DNA of 16,437 bases. Origin: Flavobacteriales bacterium. GTDB lineage: Bacteria > Bacteroidota > Bacteroidia > Flavobacteriales_D > Cryomorphaceae. Position 1 is the stretch's first letter. The number at the start of each line of letters is the position of its first letter. Below are positions 1 through 6,365 of this stretch, in pieces. Location of the stretch: positions 1-16,437 of the forward strand of contig JAIVHQ010000010.1 in NCBI GenBank assembly GCA_020200995.1, written 5' to 3'. The position numbers were made by a program, and so were the translations under genes. Under the pieces are notes generated by a model, which was not told the origin of the DNA, did not search any database, and saw nothing but the letters and a program-made list of their open reading frames with translations.

Positions 1-226
1 GTGAAAGTCCCTGGTTTTGGTATTGCTTGGAAACAGAAACCACAAATCGAAGGTTGGCACGTGTCAACTTCTCCAGCGCGGCCTGATCGCCTTTTTTGAT
101 CCGCTGAGCCAACTCTACCTCTTCCTCCGCTGTGATAAGATCTTCCCTTCCAATTTCCTGAAGGTATTTGTCAAGGGATTGACTTTCACGATTCGTTATG
201 CTCTTGGTGATCTTTAATTGTCTCAT
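1..226 (-). CDS. rpoD: Primary RNA polymerase sigma factor RpoD/SigA, N-terminal part (runs off left edge)
   Basis: The reverse strand opens with ATG at 226 and reads 75 codons to the window edge with no stop. The protein starts MRQLKITKSITNRESQSL, continues with LDKYLQEIGRED and LITAEEEVELAQRIKKGD (sigma region 1.2), and reaches LTRANLRFVVSVSKQYQ (start of region 2). This is the characteristic short N-terminus of the Bacteroidota housekeeping sigma factor, which lacks the long region 1.1 of E. coli RpoD. It directs RNA polymerase to most promoters in the cell. About three quarters of the gene (regions 2 to 4) lies outside the window. A well-matched promoter sits about 45 bases upstream, and a terminator separates it from the htrA gene behind it, so it appears to be transcribed on its own. 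Identification is from recognised sequence and is strong. Confidence 0.95.
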   Translation of the reverse strand, partial: MRQLKITKSITNRESQSLDKYLQEIGREDLITAEEEVELAQRIKKGDQAALEKLTRANLRFVVSVSKQYQNQGLS

Positions 227-271
227 ATTCTTTTTTAAAGTTGTTGTTAAACCTTCAGGCAAAAAGTTTTG

Positions 272-301
272 CAAAGGTACTTTAATACGCGTCAAAAGCA
301 A
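272..301 (-). promoter_or_regulatory. rpoD promoter, TTG-N19-TAnnTTTG
   Basis: On the minus strand TTG (301-299) is followed by exactly 19 bases and then TACCTTTG (279-272). This matches every fixed position of the -33/-7 consensus known for the primary sigma factor of Bacteroidota. The predicted transcription start is around 265-268, giving a 5' leader of about 40 bases before the rpoD ATG at 226. It would mean that the sigma factor directs its own synthesis. Confidence 0.8.
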
Positions 302-340
302 AATCAATTTACAGACACGCTGCTGCAAATTGGCTTTCGA

Positions 341-379
341 TAAACAAAGAAAGCGAGGCGGCTCGTTTGCCGCCCTCGC
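341..379 (-). terminator. Rho-independent terminator downstream of htrA
   Basis: An inverted repeat pairs GCGAGGCGGC (353-362) with GCCGCCCTCGC (369-379) around the loop TCGTTT. The stem is about 10 bp, GC-rich, with one bulged base. On the minus strand the hairpin is followed by the T-rich tail TTTCTTTGTTTA (352-341). It lies about 100 bases after the htrA stop and before the rpoD promoter, so it insulates the two genes. On the plus strand there is no comparable T tract. Confidence 0.75.
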
Positions 380-481
380 CTTCAATATTCAAAATAATAC
401 GAGATCGTTTGGGATTGGATGAATCGATGTTTACGGTTTCGATATGAATCTCGCAGGTATTTATTTTGAATAAAAAGTCGG

Positions 482-1939
482 CTAAAGTCCGAGGCCATAA
501 TAGTCAGGTGCACCATTTGAGTGCACTCCTTCAAGAAGTACGCCTCCTTCTTTTGAACGCAGTATTCGTTTTGCTTCGTCGGGAGTCTCTACAGGCTGCT
601 TATCAATGTGTGTGATCACGAATCCTTTTTTCAACCCGGCCCTCCTGAGTTTGCCGTCTGTAAGTTCGCTTATTTTTACTCCATTTGCAATTTTCAGGCG
701 GTCTTTTTCTTCGGCATCCAGTTTATCAAATTTTCCTCCAAATACTGTATTTATTTCTGCCTCAAATTGTTCCTCTATTTCTGTGTTCCCGTACCTGTCG
801 CGGAGTATAACGCTGAAAGATTTGGCGTTATTGCCTCGCAATACGTTGATTTCTATGTTGTCGCCGGGACGGTGCTTGCCTATTTGCTCTTGCAGTTCCG
901 TCACATTTTTCACTTTACGGCCTTCTACTGCCGTGATGATATCGCCGGGCTCAATGCCCTGATCGGCGGCAGCACCTCCTTCCACCAATCCGCTCACCCA
1001 TACACCTTCGGTCACCGAGAGCTTGTTTTCCAAAACGGTGGCGGCATCCAGGTTGGCAATGTTGACACCTATGTAGGCGCGTTGTACCTTGCCGAATGCG
1101 AGAATGTCGGCAGTTACTTTTTGGACAATACTCACAGGAATTGCGAAGCTATAACCGCTGTACGACCCCGTTCGCGAGGCGATGGCTGTGTTGATGCCCA
1201 CGAGCTCGCCACGGTCGTTGACCAATGCGCCGCCACTGTTGCCCGGATTTACGGCTGCGTCGGTTTGTATAAATGACTCGAGGGGGAATGCATCCTGGGT
1301 CGGATCGTATCCCAAAATATTGATGTTTCTCGCTTTTGCACTCACAATGCCCGCAGTCACTGTGCTCGTGAGATTAAATGGATTGCCAACGGCCAGCACC
1401 CATTCGCCCACTTGCAGAAAATCGCTGTCGCCCAAAATAATCGACGGAAGATCTTCACCGTCTACTTTCAATACCGCTAAGTCTGTGGAGGGGTCGGCAC
1501 CCACAAGGGTCGCTTTGTAAGTCATGTTGCCATTGGTCGTTACTTCTATCTCGGCGGCGTTGTCGATCACGTGGTTGTTGGTCACAATGTAGCCGTCGCC
1601 GCTGATGATGACACCTGAGCCCGCAGCACGCTGCTGCTGTGAATAATAACGCTCACCCCCGAAAAATTGACTCCACGGATTGTAATATTGCTTTGGTTGA
1701 GATTTGGTCTTTACGTGCACCACCGCGTCCAGCGAAAGGCGTGCAGCTTCCACAAAGTCGCTGTTGTCAGACGTGCTGCCCGCACTGTAGACCGGATGAT
1801 TGGCCGCCACCTGAAATACAGGCATGGAGCGCTGAGAATTGGCAGGTGATTCACCATTTGGAGTATAAAAATCTGCAATGACATAAGTGGTCAAACCACC
1901 CAGAACCGCCACAAAAAAAAGCTTTACAAACTGTTTCAT
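482..1939 (-). CDS. HtrA/DegP-family (Do-like) serine endopeptidase, two PDZ domains
   Basis: This is a periplasmic quality-control protease, 485 residues from the ATG at 1939. An upstream in-frame GTG at 1987 would add 16 residues, but the ATG puts a basic residue and the hydrophobic segment (residues 5-23) right at the N-terminus, as a signal peptide or anchor should be. The trypsin-like domain (about 60-280) has all three catalytic residues: His123 in TNNHVID, Asp153 in STDLAVL and Ser235 in NPGNSGGALV. PDZ1 spans about 286-378 (AYIGVNIANL onward, with GIEPGDII). PDZ2 is more divergent, about 400-472 (GLKKGFVITHID). The protein ends in YYGLGL, resembling the conserved tail of Bacteroidota HtrA proteins. 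It degrades or refolds misfolded envelope proteins. It is divergent from the lipoprotein operon and ends about 100 bases before a terminator. No clear TAnnTTTG promoter was seen upstream. Confidence 0.93.
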   Translation of the reverse strand: MKQFVKLFFVAVLGGLTTYVIADFYTPNGESPANSQRSMPVFQVAANHPVYSAGSTSDNSDFVEAARLSLDAVVHVKTKSQPKQYYNPWSQFFGGERYYSQQQRAAGSGVIISGDGYIVTNNHVIDNAAEIEVTTNGNMTYKATLVGADPSTDLAVLKVDGEDLPSIILGDSDFLQVGEWVLAVGNPFNLTSTVTAGIVSAKARNINILGYDPTQDAFPLESFIQTDAAVNPGNSGGALVNDRGELVGINTAIASRTGSYSGYSFAIPVSIVQKVTADILAFGKVQRAYIGVNIANLDAATVLENKLSVTEGVWVSGLVEGGAAADQGIEPGDIITAVEGRKVKNVTELQEQIGKHRPGDNIEINVLRGNNAKSFSVILRDRYGNTEIEEQFEAEINTVFGGKFDKLDAEEKDRLKIANGVKISELTDGKLRRAGLKKGFVITHIDKQPVETPDEAKRILRSKEGGVLLEGVHSNGAPDYYGLGL

Positions 1940-1995
1940 TTCGATTTTCGTTTGAGGATTTTCAATAAAGAAAACAGCGCTGTGCACTGAATTCT

Positions 1996-2003
1996 TACTT
2001 TTG
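1996..2003 (+). promoter_or_regulatory. Possible -7 box for the lipoprotein-dapF-GNAT-mltG operon
   Basis: TACTTTTG matches the Bacteroidota -7 consensus TAnnTTTG at all fixed positions and would give a leader of roughly 80 bases before the lipoprotein ATG at 2089. The expected TTG 19 bases upstream is absent (ACA at 1974-1976), so support is weak. No better candidate was seen in this divergent spacer. Confidence 0.3.
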
Positions 2004-2021
2004 TCTTGTTAATTACTGTTA

Positions 2022-2037
2022 AGCAATTTATATTGCT
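2022..2037. repeat. Small inverted repeat AGCAAT-TTAT-ATTGCT in the divergent spacer
   Basis: A perfect 6-bp dyad with a 4-base centre lies in the AT-rich spacer between htrA (minus) and the lipoprotein operon (plus), about 20 bases downstream of the possible -7 box. It could be an operator for either gene or a small leader hairpin. A 6-bp dyad can also occur by chance in AT-rich DNA. Confidence 0.3.
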
Positions 2038-2088
2038 AACATTACTATCCTCGAACTGTCAAAATTCATACCATTTCATGCAATACCC

Positions 2089-2832
2089 ATGCGATTAGGA
2101 AATTTTGTCATTGCAGTGGTTACATTGTCATTAACCGTGTTTTTGCCCGGGTGTGATGGTGGTCCGAAAACCAAGGTAAAGGTGGAGCCCGCCGACCGTG
2201 AGGATGACAGATCAAGACCTGAAAGGGATAATCGATCTGAAGTAAACAATGTCCCCCGTGTGGAAACCGAAGATTCCGTGCAGGGTGTCATTGATACCCT
2301 TGCCACGGATGCCGTTGTGTTGCATTTGGATTCCTCTTATGTCTCAAATATAGAAGGTGCAGGGGAGGAAGATGAAGGGCTGTCGGACGATGGCAATGAC
2401 ACAGGTGAATACGACGCATACGAAGACTACAGCGACGAATTTCTGACCGATGAGTCCGAAATCGCTGAGAACAGGCTGGTATCGTCGCAAGTGGTGCGGG
2501 TGATCAGCCCCGAACTGCGCGACAGCTACGACTCCTTGCTGGTGGTGATCGAAGAGCGGCTTACCATCCGGCCCGATCCGAAGGCCGATAAGGTGGTACT
2601 GGAAAAATGGAAATCGCCGGTGAATTACCGCGGCTATAAATTCAATATGCGAAAATTGATGCTGTTTGGGGTGGATGTCCATTATCCCGTCCGTGTTTAT
2701 TTTTATATGGGTCAATATTACTTTTCTTCAGGCGGCGAATTGTACGACCTGGAGGTGTTTTCTGATTTTTCTCCCTTTCAGCCTGCTGCGGACACTACAC
2801 TTTCCCGATATTTGCAGGACTTTGAAAATTAA
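2089..2832 (+). CDS. Predicted acidic lipoprotein of unknown function
   Basis: I do not recognise the family of this 247-residue protein. The N-terminus MRLGNFVIAVVTLSLTV runs into the lipobox L19-P20-G21-C22, so it should be lipid-modified on Cys22 and held in a membrane facing the periplasm or outside. Residues about 25-85 are charged and probably flexible. Residues about 89-130 are strongly acidic, with many Asp/Glu and several Tyr (for example EYDAYEDYSDEF). The last hundred residues look folded, with alternating hydrophobic and aromatic residues such as VRVYFYMGQYYFSSGG. It is the first gene of an operon with dapF, GNAT and mltG and overlaps the dapF start by 11 bases. A role in envelope or peptidoglycan upkeep is suggested by this context only. 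The signal peptide call is firm; the function is unknown. Confidence 0.8.
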   Translation: MRLGNFVIAVVTLSLTVFLPGCDGGPKTKVKVEPADREDDRSRPERDNRSEVNNVPRVETEDSVQGVIDTLATDAVVLHLDSSYVSNIEGAGEEDEGLSDDGNDTGEYDAYEDYSDEFLTDESEIAENRLVSSQVVRVISPELRDSYDSLLVVIEERLTIRPDPKADKVVLEKWKSPVNYRGYKFNMRKLMLFGVDVHYPVRVYFYMGQYYFSSGGELYDLEVFSDFSPFQPAADTTLSRYLQDFEN

Positions 2833-3610
2833 ATTTCATAAATACCAGGGCACGGGAAACGACTTTGTCGTGATCGACAATAGGTCTCGTGAATTTGATC
2901 ACCTTTCTGAGGCATTGGTCACGGTGCTCTGCCACCGCAAATTCGGGGTTGGTTCAGACGGTCTCATGCTTGTGCAAGGAGCTGATGATGCAGATTTTGA
3001 GATGGTGTTTTTCAACCCTGACGGCTCAAAATCACTCTGTGGAAACGGAAGCCGCTGCGCTGTCGTTTTTGCCGAAAGGCTAGGTCTGGCAGGGGCAAGT
3101 GGTAGCTTCATCACCACGGATGGTCGCCACGATTACCGACTGCTCGACAGCGGCGAAGTGGCAGTACAAATGCGTCCTGCAGGCCCACCGCGCCAAGTGA
3201 AGGGCCACCTTTTTCTCAATACCGGTTCGCCACACCTCGTGGTGCGCACAGATGATGTAGATGCGGTGGATGTGGCTGCGGAAGGCAAGATGCTCAGGTA
3301 TTTGCCTGATTTTGAGAAGATCGGCGGTACCAACGTAAACTTTGTGGCGCCCATGGGCGATCACGATATTGGTGTGCGCACTTTCGAGCGTGGTGTGGAG
3401 CGCGAAACCCTCTCCTGCGGGACAGGTGTTACCGCTGTGGCGCTGGCGCTCGCGGCTGAAGTTGCCGGTCCTCAAGCGGTCAAAATACACACACATGGCG
3501 GGGTGCTTAGGGTGCGCTTTCATAAAACAGATGCGGGCTTCGACGACATTTGGCTGGAGGGTCCGGCTCAAAAGGTTTTTTCGGGAGAGATAGATATTGA
3601 CAATGCTTAA
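2822..3610 (+). CDS. dapF: Diaminopimelate epimerase DapF
   Basis: DapF converts LL-diaminopimelate to the meso form, the last step before lysine and the cross-linking amino acid of peptidoglycan; it acts in the cytoplasm. The start is most likely TTG at 2822, giving 262 residues with the typical beginning KIKFHKYQGTGNDFVVID. The in-frame ATG at 2666 would add 52 unrelated residues lying inside the lipoprotein gene and is rejected. Both catalytic cysteines are present: Cys73 in NPDGSKSLCGNGSRC and Cys199 in ETLSCGTGVTA. Length is usual for the family (about 260-280). The TTG overlaps the lipoprotein stop by 11 bases, which suggests translational coupling and perhaps low initiation. The 3' end overlaps the GNAT gene by 8 bases. 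Confidence 0.95.
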   Translation: MKIKFHKYQGTGNDFVVIDNRSREFDHLSEALVTVLCHRKFGVGSDGLMLVQGADDADFEMVFFNPDGSKSLCGNGSRCAVVFAERLGLAGASGSFITTDGRHDYRLLDSGEVAVQMRPAGPPRQVKGHLFLNTGSPHLVVRTDDVDAVDVAAEGKMLRYLPDFEKIGGTNVNFVAPMGDHDIGVRTFERGVERETLSCGTGVTAVALALAAEVAGPQAVKIHTHGGVLRVRFHKTDAGFDDIWLEGPAQKVFSGEIDIDNA

Positions 3611-4130
3611 AGACGACAAGGTACAGTTGCGGGCGCTTGAAACCACCGACCTGGATACCCTCTTTTTATGGGAGAACAACCCCGACCACTGGAAGGTGTC
3701 GCATACAGTTGCTCCGTTTTCGCGGCAGCTGCTGGCCGCATATATTGACGCGATAAACGATATTTACACTGACAAGCAACTCCGCCTGGTGATCGAAGAC
3801 CTCGAATCGGGAGAAGCGGCCGGGACAGTGGATCTGTTCGACTGCGATTTTAAGAACCGCCGCACGGGTATCGGTATTTTGATCGCCGAGCCGGAAAATA
3901 GAGGAAAGGGGTTGGGAAAGAGGGTTTTGTCATTGGTATTGCCGTATTGCTTCGGTACGCTGGGCTTTCATCAGGTCTATTGTAATATTTTGGATGACAA
4001 CGTGAATAGCCTGGCGCTTTTCGAAAAATTCGGATTTGAGCGGGCGGGCCTTAAAAAAGACTGGACTTTCCACAACGGCCGATTTTATGACGAGTGGACG
4101 CTTCAAAAACTGAACCCCGCCAAGCATTAA
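3603..4130 (+). CDS. GNAT family N-acetyltransferase (RimJ/RimL-like)
   Basis: This cytoplasmic acetyl-CoA-dependent transferase of 175 residues has an unknown substrate. The N-terminus VQLRALETTDLDTLFLWENN is typical of the RimJ/RimL/SpeG-like subgroup. The acetyl-CoA pyrophosphate-binding loop is R100-GKGLG-105. The C-terminal part NILDDNVNSLALFEKFGFE is the usual GNAT motif B region. The ATG at 3603 is preferred over the in-frame TTG at 3597. It overlaps dapF by 8 bases and ends 2 bases before the mltG start, so it is cotranscribed with both. A dapF-GNAT-mltG order is, from memory, common in Flavobacteriia. That hints at a cell-wall or ribosomal protein substrate, but nothing in the sequence settles which. 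Confidence 0.9.
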   Translation: MLKDDKVQLRALETTDLDTLFLWENNPDHWKVSHTVAPFSRQLLAAYIDAINDIYTDKQLRLVIEDLESGEAAGTVDLFDCDFKNRRTGIGILIAEPENRGKGLGKRVLSLVLPYCFGTLGFHQVYCNILDDNVNSLALFEKFGFERAGLKKDWTFHNGRFYDEWTLQKLNPAKH

Positions 4131-4132
4131 TT

Positions 4133-5188
4133 ATGAGAAAGAAAAGAAAATCTGTCAAGCGCGGTATCGTGGTTTTTGTTGTCCTTCTTGTACTGGCTCT
4201 GGCTGCAGGTTATCACCTTTATCAGAACTATTTCGCACCTGTTGTTTCAGCTGAAATGGCCAAAGAGCCACTTTATATTCCCACGGGTAGCTCCGCCGAT
4301 GATGTTCTGATCATTCTTGCCGACAGGGGCTTGGTAAAGCAGGCGAAAATTACGTCTAAACTAATGAAGCGTAAGAACTACGCCGGGGCTAAAGTGGAGC
4401 CCGGCATGTACCGCCTCAGAGAAGGAATGTCAATAAATGCCGTTGTGAACCACCTTCGCGGTGGCTTGGGCGAGGAGAATGTCAATATTACTTTCAACAG
4501 CGCCCGCACCCTCGCAGAGCTTGCGGGTAAAGCATCGCGCAACATCGAAGCTGACAGTGCGATGGTGGCGGCCCTGATCACTAATCCCGAAACGGCTCGT
4601 AAATACGGCTTTTCCGGAGAGACCTTCCTGTCGATGTTTTTGCCGGACACCTACTATTCCGAATGGGATACGGATGCCGAAGCTTTCGTACAGCGCATGG
4701 CCCGCGAGTACAAGCAGTTTTGGAATGAGGAGCGGATAGAAAAAGCGCGAAAAATCGGATTGAGTCAGAGCGAGGTAAGCACCCTGGCATCTATCGTGCA
4801 GGCCGAGCAACAGCTAAGGCCCGAAGAGCGTCCCGTGATCGCAGGCCTTTACCTAAATCGCCTGAGGCGGGGGATGAAGCTGCAGAGCGATCCGACGGTT
4901 GTATTTGCTGTGGGCGATTTTAACATCAACCGGGTGCTGAATGTACACTTGGTACACAACAGTCCTTACAATACTTATAAATATTCGGGCCTGCCACCGG
5001 GGCCTATCAATGTGCCCCAAAAGTCGAGCATTGATGCCGTTCTTAATCCCGACAAAAACAATTACCTCTTCATGTGCGCCAAAGCAGATTTTACGGGCTA
5101 CCATGCATTTGCGACCACCCTCGCCGAGCACAACAGGAATGCCGCTGCTTATCGCAAAGCACTAAACGAACGCAAAATTTATCGTTAG
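4133..5188 (+). CDS. mltG: Endolytic peptidoglycan transglycosylase MltG
   Basis: MltG (YceG family) cuts nascent glycan strands in the inner membrane's outer leaflet and is thought to act as a terminase for peptidoglycan polymerisation. The protein has 351 residues: a basic head MRKKRKSVKR, one membrane segment (about 11-30), a LysM-like region (about 45-110) and the catalytic domain (about 120-345). The proposed catalytic glutamate, E218 of E. coli MltG, corresponds to Glu225 in LASIVQAEQ. The residue two before it is Gln223, where many homologues have Glu. The downstream family signatures NRLRRGMKLQSDPTV, NTYKYSGLPPGPI and YHAF are intact. The ATG at 4133 is chosen because the 13-residue upstream extension lies inside the GNAT gene. 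It is the last gene of the operon, and its stop overlaps the convergent desaturase stop. Confidence 0.94.
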   Translation: MRKKRKSVKRGIVVFVVLLVLALAAGYHLYQNYFAPVVSAEMAKEPLYIPTGSSADDVLIILADRGLVKQAKITSKLMKRKNYAGAKVEPGMYRLREGMSINAVVNHLRGGLGEENVNITFNSARTLAELAGKASRNIEADSAMVAALITNPETARKYGFSGETFLSMFLPDTYYSEWDTDAEAFVQRMAREYKQFWNEERIEKARKIGLSQSEVSTLASIVQAEQQLRPEERPVIAGLYLNRLRRGMKLQSDPTVVFAVGDFNINRVLNVHLVHNSPYNTYKYSGLPPGPINVPQKSSIDAVLNPDKNNYLFMCAKADFTGYHAFATTLAEHNRNAAAYRKALNERKIYR

Positions 5189-6174
5189 GAAAGCTTGTCG
5201 CTTACCCACTTGAAGCGGTGGGGTTCGCGAGGCTTCTTTACGCGATCGGCAATGCGCTTAATGAGTGCAGGTCGCTTCATGACCTGCTCTCTGGCCTTTT
5301 CTCCTTCGGCGCTTAAGCCACTAATATTGGCGATGTCCCATTCCTTGAGCAGCCTATCGTAAATGTCGACGTAATCGTGGGTGGTGTAGACGCCGAGTTC
5401 CTGCGCACAGTCGGAAAAGTGCTCAAATGCCACCCCCTGTGGTGAGCCCGACTCACGCATGAAATGAGCCGGCATGGTAATGCCCCTGCGCATCATATCG
5501 TTGAAAGCGATCATCAACCCGTCGGGATCCATCTCAAGAATGAGCTTGATAAATGTGATGTAAGCATTGGCATGTCGCATTTCGTCGGCGGCGATCATGC
5601 CGCAGATTTTTGCCAGCTGAATATTTCCCGATTGTTTGGAGAATGTCGCCGTTCTTCGGTGCGAAACGTTGGTAGCAATTTCCTGAAAGCTGGTGTAGAC
5701 AAAATTTTTGTAAGGATCGTCGCCCATGCCGGGGTCAAAGCCATCGGCAATAAGGTGCTGGGTGGTGACCTCCATTTCTTTCATGTTGACCACACCGCTC
5801 AAGTAAAGGTATTTGTTGAGTACATCTCCGTGTCGGTTTTCCTCGCCCGTCCACGTTCTGAGCCATTTGCTCCAGTTGTTTTTCCCGATCTGATCCACCC
5901 CTTCGGCATTGATCACCCAGGCTTCGTAGGTAGGTAGCGCTTCTTCGGTAATGGTGTCGCCAATGAGTGTCACCCACAGGTCGTAAGACATTTCGAGGGC
6001 CAGACCCTGCATCTCGCGAACGGCTTCATGGAAATCGGGCGATGCCGGATCGGGAAGCAAATCTGTTGGTTGCCAATTGGTCTCGATATTGGAAGTGTAC
6101 TTCTCGAGCACGGGAGGAAGCTTAGCATCCAAGGCTTTCATGACTTCAAGTCGGGAATCTCTAATTGTGCTCAT
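5185..6174 (-). CDS. Soluble acyl-ACP desaturase (stearoyl-ACP delta-9 desaturase family)
   Basis: This is a cytoplasmic ferritin-like di-iron enzyme that introduces a double bond into acyl chains carried on acyl carrier protein, using O2 and reduced ferredoxin; 329 residues. All ligand motifs of the plant enzyme are present in order: TEEALPTYE (Glu77 or Glu78), EENRHGD (Glu112, His115), TSFQEIAT (Glu165) and ADEMRH (Glu198, His201). Conserved blocks such as NKYLYLSGVVNMKEME and the DMMRRGITMPAHFM segment are close to the plant and actinobacterial proteins as I remember them. The ATG at 6174 is the only reasonable start. Position and stereochemistry of desaturation cannot be read from the sequence. 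No ferredoxin or reductase gene is adjacent. It is transcribed alone, converging on mltG with a 4-base overlap of stop codons. Confidence 0.93.
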   Translation of the reverse strand: MSTIRDSRLEVMKALDAKLPPVLEKYTSNIETNWQPTDLLPDPASPDFHEAVREMQGLALEMSYDLWVTLIGDTITEEALPTYEAWVINAEGVDQIGKNNWSKWLRTWTGEENRHGDVLNKYLYLSGVVNMKEMEVTTQHLIADGFDPGMGDDPYKNFVYTSFQEIATNVSHRRTATFSKQSGNIQLAKICGMIAADEMRHANAYITFIKLILEMDPDGLMIAFNDMMRRGITMPAHFMRESGSPQGVAFEHFSDCAQELGVYTTHDYVDIYDRLLKEWDIANISGLSAEGEKAREQVMKRPALIKRIADRVKKPREPHRFKWVSDKLS

Positions 6175-6261
6175 CTTGCAAATATCTGTATTATCCCCGT
6201 GTTTCCGTGTATTTGGTCGACGGTTCGTTTAAAAAAGTTCAATCGACATGGAGGTTTTTAG

Positions 6262-6304
6262 CCTTTCCGGAAAAGCCCGTTTTCTGCGATCTCCTTTCGG
6301 AAAA
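6262..6304. repeat. Two near-identical CCTTTC(C)GGAAAA elements
   Basis: CCTTTCCGGAAAA (6262-6274) recurs as CCTTTCGGAAAA (6293-6304) with one base missing, 31 bases apart. The first contains the perfect palindrome TTTCCGGAAA. They sit just left of the 10-bp inverted repeat in the same divergent spacer. They may be paired half-sites for a regulator or chance similarity in AT-rich DNA. Confidence 0.3.
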
Positions 6305-6305
6305 C

Positions 6306-6339
6306 ATACATCAAAGATAAATAGTCGAATTTGATGTAT
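6306..6339. promoter_or_regulatory. Perfect 10-bp inverted repeat between desaturase and M28 peptidase (possible operator)
   Basis: ATACATCAAA (6306-6315) is exactly inverted as TTTGATGTAT (6330-6339) around a 14-base spacer, with a few further A:T pairs outside. It lies in the 191-base divergent spacer, 26 bases before the peptidase ATG. On the minus strand the left arm contains TATCTTTG (6319-6312), a full match to the -7 consensus and a possible desaturase promoter with a leader of about 135 bases, though no TTG is found at the -33 position. Since both neighbours read away from it, a terminator function is unlikely and a regulator-binding site is the better guess. Confidence 0.45.
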
Positions 6340-6365
6340 TTTCGCGATTCAAAACTTACAACCTC

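Noticed and set aside
608..1276. 222-residue open frame on the plus strand opposite htrA
   Set aside because: It is antisense to a gene with a complete catalytic triad and PDZ domains, and its translation lacks any recognisable domain. Other long antisense frames (for example 11763-12539 and 4430-4810) are rejected for the same reason.
2666..2821. 52-residue N-terminal extension of DapF from an ATG at 2666
   Set aside because: It lies wholly inside the lipoprotein gene in another frame and has no DapF similarity. The family N-terminus begins at the TTG at 2822.
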